DNA of 64,000 nt from Arabidopsis thaliana (lineage: Eukaryota; Streptophyta; Magnoliopsida; Brassicales; Brassicaceae), in the NCBI RefSeq assembly GCF_000001735.4, contig NC_003070.9:20941971-21005970 (forward strand), read 5' to 3'. Every line of letters starts with the position of its first letter. Position 1 is the first letter of the stretch. The notes under the pieces are model-generated. The model did not search any database. It was not told the origin of the DNA and worked only from the letters and a program-made list of their open reading frames with translations. The position numbers and the translations under genes were made by a program. Shown here piece by piece: positions 32,487-42,573 of this stretch.

Positions 32487-34245
32487 TCAACGCCCACTTG
32501 TGAGAAGTCCCTTAAAGGATATGTAAAGATCATTGTTTTCCTTTCCAAATATTTCCTCTGCTTTCTGTAATGTTTCCTGGCGATAAAGATTAGATAAGAC
32601 CATTTTAGGATTCAAACATTATACAAATTTCAGACTAAAAGAGTTGGTTAAGGACTATGTTATGGCTTATGAGGTTATTACCTCGCGGCCCTGCTTCCGG
32701 GCGTTAAGTTCCTTGATGTTAGCCAGGAATGCACTGAACTGTTCGTAAGACAAACGGCTCCTGAAAATTCAAAACAATTCCTTATCTATCTATCACTCAT
32801 TCTCATATACTAGTTGCTGGCTCTAGGAACTTTAGAACTTATATATACCTGGCTTGTCTAAAGAACTCTTTCCCATCAATCCGCGGATGCCGAGCTGTAT
32901 AAGATCAAGTGAGAGGATAAGAACAAAGCCACAAATCACATGATATAAATTTAGACAACATATTAGAATGCTTTAAAGTTGTGAACCTGAAACAGAATGC
33001 GAGCGTGGAGGAGAGTTTGCTACTGAAGATTGCTGGCTAGTTGAAGACCACATACGTATATCATAATGTGAAGATGTTGGAGATGCAGCTCCAGAGAATA
33101 GCTTTGGCGATGAAGCAGCAGAGTAGCTTCTCGGAGAAGCAGCAGTAGATAAGATCTTTGGTGTTCCGCTTGGTGTAAACGCGGGAGAGAACTGCGGAGT
33201 CATAGACTGTCTTTGCCTCGCTTCACTTAAACCTGTTTCATGAACCATTACACATTGAAAATGTTTTTTTTTGTTCTTCATTATATTGAAAACATCAACA
33301 AGTCTTCTGGACTAACGTATGTTCTTTTGTTGCTACAAACTAAATTATTGGATAACTCAGCAATCAATACCTTCATTGTTTGAGTAGGATCCATTTGAAT
33401 TCTCATCTACAATGCATACAGAGTAAATAACATCAGAACAAGCAACTCTTGAAGAGACTAACACATAAAGAAAAAGGAAAGACAATGAAGACCAATAAGC
33501 TCAGAATACTTGAGATGATGTTACAATACCTTTGCCTCGAGGAACCATTCTGACATCAGCAGTCTCAGTTTGCTGTAAAAACAAGAGGAGAGTATGTAAC
33601 ATCTGATTTTGTTTTGTTTCATATATAAAAGGATGTCAAAAGAAGTATAGTGTTGAGTAACATACAGATGGATTATCATCATTCAATGACTGCATCAATT
33701 GTCTCTTGAATGCTTCCAACTACAAGCAAAACACTAGAGCTTGAGCTTGAAATCAAATGATTAAATTTCAACAAAAATCAATACCATAACATTTGAAAAG
33801 AAAGAACCTTTGCATAATCACGACCGAGTTTCTTCGCAGTGATTGCCAGTGAATCTCGTTCTTGAGTCAGTTTCATCTTCAATCCAAAAATCCAAAAATT
33901 CAACCAATTGAGTAAAAGACACACTTTGATGATCCAAGTCAAACCAAATTTAACAAAACTGAGGAGAATTATTACATTTTCATCGACAACATTCTTCAAA
34001 CTCGAGTCAGCTTCATGGTAAAGTCTTTCAAAGGAAGAGACTCTGTCTTCAAGTTCATGAACAAGCCGATCCTTCTCAAGAAGCTTCTGTCTCAAGCCGG
34101 AGACTTGAGATTCCAGATTCGAAACCCTTGAAGCGATAGCCATGGAAGTGATCTTCCTGGCGAGGTCGAGTTGATCATAAGGGTCGGTGGGAATCACGGC
34201 GAGAATCTCGTCGGAGAGGTTGAAGTCACCGCCGCTTTGAGACAT
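32487..34245 (-). CDS. Coiled-coil protein, ICR-like (interactor of constitutive active ROPs type)
   Basis: Nine exons on the minus strand: 34245-33976, 33876-33808, 33719-33666, 33572-33530, 33406-33371, 33232-32987, 32894-32849, 32760-32682, 32576-32487; 310 residues. The N-terminal 130 residues form an amphipathic coiled coil (SRVSNLESQVSGLRQKLLEK, KLGRDYAKLEAFKRQLMQSL). A Ser/Ala/Pro-rich disordered linker follows (SPAFTPSGTPKILSTAASPR). A conserved C-terminal module, RIDGKEFFRQARSRLSYEQF, continues with FLANIKELNARKQ and EEIFGKENNDLYISFKGLL. This C-terminal module is shared by a small plant family annotated as interactors of active ROP GTPases, but the sequence shows no ROP-binding motif that I can verify. 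Probably At1g56080. Cytosolic or cortical scaffold is the best guess. Confidence 0.85.
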
Positions 34246-34642
34246 CGCAAAGGGCCCTCGGGATCTTCGGCTGCCTAAATAAACTACGTGGCGTGTTTTT
34301 ATTGGAAGATTCGCACTTTTTATTTGTCTTTGTCCGAGACAGAGAGAGATAGTTATATATTGACCATGAAACCCTGACCTTTTATATATTTCATGTTTAA
34401 ACCCCTTTAGCTATTTGTTCTTATTTAAATACCTTCAACTTTGGTTTTGTTACAATTTAACCCTTCTTTTAAACCCCAAGAACTTGAACGATATCTGAAA
34501 AACTCAACTTTGGTTCTTCTTTTTTCTTCCCTTCCCCAACAGTAATGCTCGGGTTTGTTGATGAATGAGATAAGCTAGTGAAAAAGCGTACTACTTTCTT
34601 CTCACTTCTAATTTTTGGTTTCAGGTTATGCAGGTAGTGAAC

Positions 34643-35575
34643 ATGTCAGTTCTTATTGTGACAAGTCTTGGGGATAGAGTGATTGATATCTAACAAATAA
34701 ATGCCCTTTGACCTGCAAAAAACTTTCTTAAGATCTGCAAGTAAGTGTCTTTTTGCCTATCTACTAAGTAACATTTCCATGATATTCATTATGTCTCTTA
34801 AGGGGTTTAACTTACTATATGGATAGGATCAAGTACTACAATGGGTGTCTCTTCCACACAGTGCAAAAAGATTTCACAGCACAGACCGGTGATCACAGGA
34901 GCTGGTGGGGATTCAATGTACAAGTAAGATGTTGTTTTCTTCTTACGATCTCTAATCATATGTGGATATTTTGGCCATACTTAATCTTTTGAGTCCTTTA
35001 CTCTGTGTTGCCTAATGTGCTGCTTTGCCACCTCCTTATTTGTGTTTCCTACTGTCAATGCCATTAGTTTGTCAACTTTTCTAACCTCCTGTTATGTTGG
35101 ATTTCCAGATTTTTGTACGGCTATGATATGGTATTTGAGGGTGATGTACCTGAAATCCCCAAGAGGGTTCATAGTCATGAGTCATGACAGGGATGAGAGG
35201 GGTGTTAGGGAGAAGATTCGTCGGACAAGTCCTCGTGGTAATGGAGAAGGCAAAAGATGGCAACAGAGATGAAAGTGACAATGAGAACAAGGCAGATAAG
35301 TACATTGGTAGAAGACAGCATCATCGGGATGAGTTAAGGGAAATGGAGAGGAGGAATGATGATGGTATTGGTAGGGAGAAGAAACACAGAGAGAAAAGAA
35401 AGAGACAATAGGGAAGATGAATACACCATGTGGAGAGTTGACGAGATAGAGATGATGATCGTCGGAGTCATAGAGATTATAAAGGAACGGCAAGAGAGAC
35501 ACACAGTGGAAATGGGAGAGAAGCAAGGGATGGGAGAAGGAATAGATAAAGGCATGGGCCTATTCATATGAGCTA
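34643..35575 (+). pseudogene. Degraded CYP59-like (cyclophilin-RRM) gene copy
   Basis: The plus strand begins MSVLIVTSLGD, like the cyclophilin CYP59 family, then a one-base shift and KCPLTCKNFLKIC. A retained intron (about 34741-34828) joins in phase to KIKYYNGCLFHTVQKDFTAQ, the start of the PPIase domain. After another small lesion and TGAGGDSMYK, a second intron runs to about 35109. The next exon reads KFLYG and then jumps directly to YDMVFEGDVPEIPKRVHSHE, which belongs to the Arg/Asp-rich tail. The rest of the PPIase domain, the RRM and the zinc knuckle are missing. The tail continues in broken frames with RSHRDYK-like peptides to about 35550. Retained introns mean it arose by DNA duplication, not retroposition. 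No function is expected. Confidence 0.83.
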
Positions 35576-36018
35576 ATCAAATCTAGCTTTGGTAATGTCA
35601 TGAATACAAAACTTTGGCAGTGATGTATTTTTGTGACTTATCAATAATGAAGCTTGTAAATTCCATTTCTGTTCAATTCTAAATCATTATCATCTTCATG
35701 GTGATAACAAAGCAGAGTCTCTGAGGCAAAGAAAGTATTAACAAATAGAACAACAGGCCATTTGGTTTGAACATGGTCTTCTGTATTGTGTATCTTATCT
35801 AAACTCGGTATGTTTCTTTTCGAAGATGTATAAAAAGACACAGCACATTGATACATGGTGACCGCTGAAACCAATTACAGAAGAGGCAATTCAAAACATG
35901 ACTAGTCTGCTTTGGTATCACTATCCCCTTCACTCTAATGCTTTTTTCACAGCTCTCCTGTGCAATATGCAATATATCAGGATGAAAGAAACCATCCCAT
36001 GTTCCTATCTACAATGTT
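35576..36018. other. Intergenic, TPR gene 3' UTR
   Basis: No gene. The right part is the 3' UTR of the TPR gene. Confidence 0.55.
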
Positions 36019-37215
36019 TCACTTCACAGGACGCACCCCGACTGTCTTAACACGGAATCTGTACTGAGGTGGCGACTCATCACTGTCATCGCTGTCTTCA
36101 TCGTCTTCTTCTTCACTGGAATCATCTTCAACTGTATTCCAACGGGCGTAATCGAGTGTTGAATGACCCTTAGGCTTAGGTATGGCTTGCCATGCATTAG
36201 ATTGCTTTCCAGACATTGGCACTTCCTTGCTGTTCTGTTCTCTAACCTCTGGTGTTTTAGGTGCAACAACTTCCCCCTTGTTTATCGCATCTTCTCCTGT
36301 AGTCTCTAGATCTCTTCTAAGGGAAACTACCGACTCAAACCTCTTATCTCTTCTCTCATTGACACCAAGCTCAACTTCTCTACTTTCTTTATCTTCAGCG
36401 TCTTGTTCAACGTCACTCTCTTCTTCCAATTCTGCTTCAGACTCAGGAATTGGAGCAAGGGACTTTCCTTGACCAAGAGAAACAAGACACACTTTTTAGA
36501 TCCAAATCCAACGAGCCAACACTATCAATAAGGGAAAGCAAGACAGAGAGTATATATATATACCAACTGCGTCCTCAAGCGAGCTTCGAGGTTCTGATAA
36601 ACCTCAGAATCAGGGTTCAACTCCATAAGCCTGGTGACATCAAAAAGAGCAGATTGGTATTCTTTAAGAGTGACTAAAGTCTGAGCCCTCAGCATCAACG
36701 CTCCGCTATGTTTCTGATCAAGCTCAAGAACACAAGTGCATTCTTCTGCTGCCTGAAAGAATCCAAAACAAAAGATCTTAATATTCTTGAATAGATACCA
36801 ATTTCACAAGTAGTTGGCTTTCTTCTAACACTCATGACTCCGATTAGAACAGTTCTCGATTCCATTCAACAAGCATGAATGTTCTTAGATGTGCTTCTTA
36901 ATAGCTAAGCATTGGGATTCAAACAAAGACTCAAATTTTCACTAAATCTGTAAGTAAATTGGAATCGTCTATGTATTCAATTGACCATTTCTAACATGGA
37001 AGAAGTCAAAAGAGAATTTTTTAAAAAACCTTAATGAAATCGTGCAATTTCAAGTAACAAGCGGCGCGGTTGCTGTGAAGAGCGATCTTCTGTGGTTTAG
37101 CTTTAGCAGCAGTAAGAGCCTCCGTATAGAAGAGAAGCGCCTCCTTATACTTGCCGTCTCTATATAGCTGATGTCCTTTCTCCACCTTGCCTGACGCCGT
37201 CACCGCTGACGCCAT
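36019..37215 (-). CDS. TPR-domain protein with acidic tail
   Basis: Three exons on the minus strand, 37215-37030, 36752-36564 and 36462-36019, give 272 residues. Residues about 8-115 form three TPR repeats: GHQLYRDGKYKEALLFYTEAL, then LHSNRAACYLKLHDFIKAAEE, then ALMLRAQTLVTLKEYQSALFD. The SNRAACY asparagine lies where carboxylate-clamp TPRs grip the C-terminal EEVD of Hsp70/Hsp90. The second half is disordered and acidic (ESEAELEEESDVEQDAED, then DDSSEEEDDEDSDDSDE), ending in a conserved-looking RFRVKTVGVRPVK. It is probably a co-chaperone or adaptor; the partner is not determinable. The ATG begins the TPR-containing frame and lies after a GA-rich leader. Exon 3 uses an AAAG acceptor to keep phase. 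Probably At1g56090. Confidence 0.88.
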
Positions 37216-37676
37216 AAATGCTCCCGGAGAAGAAGAAACCGTGGATTTAAGTAATCTGCTAAAGCGAAATAACTGTAGAAAGAAGAGAGGGAGAAGGAGA
37301 GATCCAGAGAATAAGAAGAAGAAGAAGAGGGAACAATAATGGCGAGTGAAAGCGTAAATTAAGACCTGGATTGGATTATAATTATATGAATCTTCTTCTT
37401 CGATTCTATATGATTTTACGATAATTAATTTAGGCATTTTACGCCCGTGTATTTGTTTTCGTAATTCTTTAAGGGAATGTGACACGTTTAGGCACTTTTA
37501 GAGAATTTTATTCCTTTTGAGGCACTTGTCAGGGATGAGGCACTTTTCCAACTTTTTCATTAAACTTGTGACCAATTTGCCCCTGAAAATTAAAAAATTA
37601 TAATTAAAAAAAAAGTTTCATCTCTCCACGTTCCTTTTTTTTCCTTCTTCTTCGTCGCTTCTTCTTCTTCTTCCTC

Positions 37677-37680
<4 letters not shown>

Positions 37681-37725
<45 letters not shown>
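37681..37725. repeat. (TC)n microsatellite inside the MULE
   Basis: About 22 consecutive tc dinucleotides. Confidence 0.9.
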
Positions 37726-37729
<4 letters not shown>

Positions 37730-38237
37730 ATTATTACTTTTTTTTCTTTCCTTGCAAAATCAAACATTTAAGAGTTTATCAAAATCAAACATTTGAGAGT
37801 TTATGGAAAACCCAAGTTGGCAAATTCCAGTATTAAATTTCATATCCATTTGATCGCCTTGTTTGGTACAATTTGATTCTTTCTTGATAAATTGATGTTT
37901 CATTGAACGTCTAACCTTAAAAGCATATTCTTTTGCTTATGAGAATCACTTATTTCCACATGGTTACGTTTACGTGGACAAGTTATCATGGAGACAAACT
38001 AGCATCATTTTTTATCTTCTCTGTCTTCCATGTTTTTTTTTTTCATCATTTTTATTTTCTTTTTCAAAATCATCAATCATGGTGGTTCTCTATAATTCTT
38101 ACAAATCATAGAAATTCTGAGATTATCTCAAAATTCTCTATCATAACTTAAAAACGAAGAATATATTAAGAATCAACAACAGAACATTGCTGCTACAATT
38201 GATCTTCTTACACGCTTTATATACTTAAACTTGAGTA

Positions 38238-38412
38238 CTTGGACACTCATCAATGGACAACTATGCTTCAGATGTGAGTTACTAGATGACCACTTGGACT
38301 AGAGTGCTTGGACACTTATCAATGGACAACTATGCTTCAAATGTGAGTTATTAGATGACCATTTGGACTTGAATGCTTGGACACTCATCAATGGACAACT
38401 ATGCCTCAGATG
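38238..38412. repeat. 69-bp tandem repeat, about 2.5 copies, inside the MULE
   Basis: Units start at 38238, 38307 and 38376 with cttggacac, and contain atcaatggacaactatgc and tagatgaccaYttggact. Confidence 0.85.
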
Positions 38413-38924
38413 AAGTTACATCGACAATGGCCTTTTTGCTGCTACTCGCGTTCTCAACATCACGAACCGTTTCAAGCCCAGATTGCTTAGAAGGTAACTG
38501 ATCATGGTTAACATCCTCACTTTTCATTGTAATCGATGACAGAGATTCCTTAATCAAGGAGATAAATAAATGGAACCAAATCAAATAATTGTTGAGAGAC
38601 AGGGAAGATGATGATAAATCATATGAAATTGGGTTTTTAGTTTTGATTTGGAATATTGAGATTCCCGTAAAAAATTGGTTTTGATTTTGGAAAGAGAGAG
38701 AAATAAAGACGATAAAGAAAAGAGTTGAGAGAGAAAATGAGGAGAAAGCGTTGTGGTTCAGAGGGCAATTTGGGAATTTTGATTTGGTAAAGTGTCTTCT
38801 CCTTTCAAAGTGCCTATTTGTGGCTAAAGTTTCAAAATAGTGCCTCTACGTGTAATATTCTCATTCTTTAATTTTATTTTTAAAGAATACTAAATTCCTA
38901 ATCCCGCCATCTGGCAGTATTGTT

Positions 38925-39312
38925 GGGTTGGAGGGTGATATATGGCCCATTTAACAGTCCCCTCAGGCCCATTCACCCTTGGATATATATAGAATTGTTT
39001 GAAATATGTACAGATTTCTCAAGATAAATAATCTCTAGTTTTTAGAAGATGTATGTGCTTAACTTCTACGAAATTACGTTTACTATGATCTGTTGATTGA
39101 TAAGTAGAGATAATGGAATGTTTAGCAGTTAACCATATGTAAAACCACGCATGAAAACAAAATAAAAGTTAAGAGAAGAAAAGAGGAAATAACTTGCTTA
39201 TAAACCGAGATATAGGTTGCTTAAGTTCCATAGAGAAAAAATAAAGCGAAGACAAAACCAAAAGTTCCAAAAAAAAAGAAGGGATCAATGATCTTGAAAG
39301 TCATTGCAGACA
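38925..39312. repeat. Old duplicate of the PMEI-like gene 3' flank
   Basis: Aligns in order with 41070-41430: ttggRgtgatatatggcccatttaacRgtcc, then tctcaagataattaatctcta, a cgcatgaaaa/tgcatgaata block, and finally gggatcaatgatcttgaaagtcattgc against gcgatcaatgattctcatggcagc. The last pair is the very 3' end of the PMEI coding sequence. Confidence 0.7.
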
Positions 39313-39831
39313 ATCCTTAAGCATTGTTCTCCACAATGTTCGAACACTGTTCCTTTTTCGATCTCTTGCTCGGCTTCTTCACAACTTTATCCATATTCTT
39401 GTTTCTCCTGTGGATCTCTCGAGACACCATCTTCCTCAGCGTTCCTTGAGCTAGAAGCAACTAGACCATCTTCTTGAATCTTGACTTTCTTTGCTCCTTT
39501 TTCTTTTTAGGCTTCTCAGATTTAGCCTCCTCATCACCATCTTTTTCCTTGAGATCGACTTCAGTTTCTACACAAAATTCAACAATTACGATTCAATAGA
39601 AATGATCCATTGCCTATTATGCTAGAGAAGAAAAAGTAGGTATATTCAACCAAGAACTGAAGTTACCGTTTTCAATAGCTTCAGAAGTAGCATTAACAAC
39701 ATCTATGATCCCTTCTTTCTCAGCATCATCAGTTGTTTGGTTTAATTCAGCTAGAAGATTATCTACAACTTTTAAAGCTAATCAAGGATTACTAGTGTAC
39801 CAAAGATTAGAAGATTATGTATATTATCCAT

Positions 39832-39993
39832 AGCAAATGCTGATTTAGTCATGATTGACCAAGACAATGATCTTGAAAAAGGTCATTTTGTTTGTATATG
39901 GTTTAAGTTTCTGATTCTTAGTTCTAGAATTTAGATGTTACTTTGGTACACTCATCATTGTCTTAGTCAATCATGACTAAATCAGCATTTGCT
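39832..39993. repeat. 40-bp near-perfect inverted repeat (hairpin)
   Basis: Arms 39832-39871 and 39954-39993 pair at 39 of 40 positions around an 82-base loop. It sits in what would be an intron of the decayed lysine-rich gene. Confidence 0.85.
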
Positions 39994-40288
39994 ACCTCCT
40001 TTTGAAGGTCCATTCAACACAAAGTTAAATCAACTGATATGCATCGATAACATATGTTATATACTATTCAATAACAGAGAAAAAAAGTAGAGGTTACCTT
40101 TCGCTTCTGTTGGAGTCTCTACGGAGGGTTTCTTTCTGATCTTGTTGTCACTTTTCGATTTTCTCTTTCTCGTTTTCTTCTCAACTACTTCACCAATCTG
40201 CAGCTCACCCTTCTAATCGACACGTACGAGGTGGACGGATAGAGAACCAGTCATTGTTACTGAGGCTTTTGAAGAGCGTTTTTTAAAA

Positions 40289-40439
40289 TCATACAATCCG
40301 ACAAGTGATAGTCATTACCACCCAAATTAACCTAAACTCATATTTATCATACAATCCGACAAGTGATAATCAGCACCACCCAAGTTAACTTAAACTGGTT
40401 TTTGGTTTGAATGTTAGCTTGGGTGGTAATGATTATCAC
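40289..40439. repeat. Direct plus inverted repeat block (foldback)
   Basis: tcatacaatccgacaagtga is repeated directly at about 40289 and 40347. The arm at 40363-40388 pairs with 40414-40439 (gtgataatcagcaccaccca against the complement of tgggtggtaatgattatcac) with a loop of about 25 bases. Confidence 0.8.
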
Positions 40440-40773
40440 TTACCAAAAACAGTACTCCTTCCTTAAGTTGTTGTTGTCGTTGTTTCCAAAACAAAAACGT
40501 GTTGTTACCTTCAAGGCATAAATAGTGATGTTGTCAACACTTGGAAACACTGCTTATGTTCTTTGCAGATTATGTCTGTATAATAAACAAAAAATGATAA
40601 ATATGAGTTTCGTTACTACAAATTAAAAAAGTTACCAAACTAAAAAGAAAAGGGAAGAGATTATGAAGAGTCACATTTGAAAGCAGATACGCTATCATAA
40701 TTGTCAAGGATAGCCCTAAACGGGTATCAATACTAGTCTTCACAAAGACACATTGCTTACCGGAATCAGCCAT

Positions 40774-41069
40774 CAGAAGATTATTGTAAGAGAAATGTAA
40801 AATAGGGTTTTGATGAAGTTAAGAAGAAATGGAACTCCACTCTCTCTTTGAGATTTATAAGCGAGTTTCTTCTTTCTTAGAGAAATATGAAAAGCCTTTT
40901 TTATTGGAAAATTCAAAAACACTTAATTACTTAGGAAAATACAACGTCGTCAACAGATAATGAGTCTCTCTTTTGGTTAATGACTCATTTATATATTTGA
41001 TTATTTCAATGGATTTTCACATATCTCCACTTTGCAAGACTCCGGGCGACGAAACCGCAGAAACTATTG
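40774..41069. other. Intergenic spacer, no gene seen
   Basis: Non-coding sequence between the decayed lysine-rich gene and the duplicated PMEI 3' flank. Confidence 0.5.
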
Positions 41070-41403
41070 TTGGGGTGAGTTGGTGATACATGGCCCATTT
41101 AACGGTCCACTATCCCCAATGTATCCATGTTATTAAGGAAGAATTAAAAAGTTTTTATAAGCGACGATATTCATCTCAAGATAATTAATCTCTAGTTTTT
41201 TTTTCCTTAAGGATTGATGAGCGTAATTTCTACAACATCAGTTTAGTATGATTATTAGATGGTGAAGTGTTAAGTAATTGTCGCCTAAATGAGACCATGC
41301 ATGAATAAAAATCGTGATAAAAGAGGGAATCATTTATTTATATGGGGGATGCATGGTAAGCATCGATGTTGTTGAGTTACATAGAGATAAAAAGGTGGAG
41401 TAA

Positions 41404-42009
41404 TTAGAAGCGATCAATGATTCTCATGGCAGCATCAGAGAGTTGAGTATAGATACTGATTTGACTAAACAGTTGAAGAAACTCAAACTCGACACTTGGT
41501 TGCTTTAATCCACAGCTATGAGGAATGCTAGCATACTCTATCGATTTGGCGGCTTTGTCGTAATCACCGGTTTTCAGACCTGTTTTGGCTTCCGACAGTA
41601 GTTTAGGTGCCACCGTCGACGTGTCATTTCTGCAATCCTCCAAGATTTTTCTCACTTCTTTCGTTCCTCCTCCCAGTGACAATATATTTGTAATGTTACT
41701 AGAACAATAAAAAGATTGATATATTAGTTAGAGAATATTGTCATATATCTAAGTTAATATATATGTATGGTTATTAGAAGGGAAAACTTGCTTGGTGATG
41801 ATATCGAGACGAGAGTCGAGACAGTGTATGATGATCTCGGCGATGCCAACACGGTCTGCATGAACGGAGGTTGGGTCGGATTCAAGACATTGCATGCAAA
41901 TGGTCGGAACTTGTGCATTATGGCATTCCTCTTTCATCAGGTCCTTCTCGGCGCAAATCGGAGAGATCACGAGCAGAGCTAACAGGAGAAACTTGATCAT
42001 TATCGTCAT
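41404..42009 (-). CDS. Secreted invertase/pectin methylesterase inhibitor-like protein
   Basis: Two exons on the minus strand, 42009-41792 and 41698-41404, give 170 residues. A signal peptide occupies about residues 1-20 (MTIMIKFLLLALLVISPICA). The mature protein fits the four-helix PMEI/invertase-inhibitor fold. The hallmark first disulfide pair is seen in EECHNAQVPTICMQCLESDP, and a second Cys pair in LEDCRNDTS and IPHSCGLK. Helical Ala-rich pairs such as KAAKSIEYAS match the family. These proteins inhibit pectin methylesterases or acid invertases in the wall or vacuole; the sequence does not say which. The exons join in frame only if the intron starts with GC (AA|GCAAGT) and ends TTCTAG. 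A GT donor three bases downstream would run into TAA. Length (about 150 mature residues) is normal. Probably At1g56100. Confidence 0.87.
41699..41791 (-). other. GC-AG intron of the PMEI-like gene
   Basis: Donor ACCAA|GCAAGT is the strong GC-donor consensus; the acceptor is TTCTAG. The phase (two bases plus one) restores IITNNITN. Confidence 0.75.
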
Positions 42010-42573
42010 TATGCGAAGTATATTTCCTATGATTGATTATGTTATATTTCTTTGAGGGGTGTGAATTTCTTATTTGTACTAAGAATATGGGACTGGGAAT
42101 GTGGTTGGTCACGAGTTTATCTATCCTTCTCAAAAGGAGGTAGCTCTATTGTTTACTTACACAAGTTTTAACATCTATTCAATTTTACCTTTTGTTAATG
42201 TTAACTGACCATTCAAACGCGAGCTGCTCTTCTTCTATTACTCCATTTGGGTAAAATAATAAATCATATGGCTCCAAATTCATTTTCACAAACTTGTTAA
42301 GCTAGTTTTCCAATTTGGTAGTTAGTTTAGCTATTATTGAAACATTTGCAAAGCACTGGAATTGGTAATTGTATTTTATAAAATGGAGGAGCCTCCTTCA
42401 CGGTTGCAAACGTCAAAATAGTGAAAACCTAAACAAACTTAAGATATTGCCAAACCTTGAATCGTTTCCAGACCAAAACAAAAATTCTCCGATGTTCACT
42501 ACGAAAAACAGACGACATTAATTTAGCTCAAAAAAAAAATACAATACAGGGTTTGTTAATGTTGCATCCCTTT
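42010..42573. other. Intergenic: PMEI-like promoter and NOP56 3' UTR
   Basis: No further gene recognised. Confidence 0.6.

Larger units (their letters stand above)
37473..38862. mobile_element. Mutator-like (MULE) non-autonomous element, 1,390 bp
   Basis: The ends are inverted: left GGGAATGTGACACGTTTAGG and right (complement) GAGAATATTACACGTAGAGG. Imperfect similarity continues for about 110 bp and includes repeated aggcacttt and an aatttgcccctgaa block. The element is flanked by an exact 9-bp direct repeat, ATTCTTTAA, at 37464-37472 and 38863-38871. Long terminal inverted repeats plus a 9-bp target duplication define Mutator-like elements. No transposase is encoded. The interior holds a (CT)n tract and a 69-bp tandem repeat. 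Confidence 0.87.
39313..40773 (-). pseudogene. Decayed lysine-rich multi-exon gene
   Basis: On the minus strand a spliceable series is visible. A starting ATG at 40773 (MADS|, donor GTAAGC) is followed by a possible exon ending DNITIYALK (about 40508). The next segment, 40253-40086, reads MTGSLSVHLVRVD, a TAG stop, then KGELQIGEVVEKKTRKRKSK and PSVETPTEAK. It splices in phase to 39781-39668 (ALKVVDNLLAELNQTTDDAE) and then to an exon reading ETEVDLKEKDGDEEAKSEKP with KKKKEQRKS. After that the frame shifts at least twice before ending EQCSNIVENNA. One in-frame stop and two frameshifts argue for a pseudogene. Composition resembles nucleolar or chromatin basic proteins, but I do not recognise the family. 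Confidence 0.5.

Noticed and set aside
35015..35571. Several overlapping ORFs of 70-115 codons on both strands
   Set aside because: They arise from the purine-rich RD tail of the CYP59-like pseudogene; none keeps the parental frame for long.
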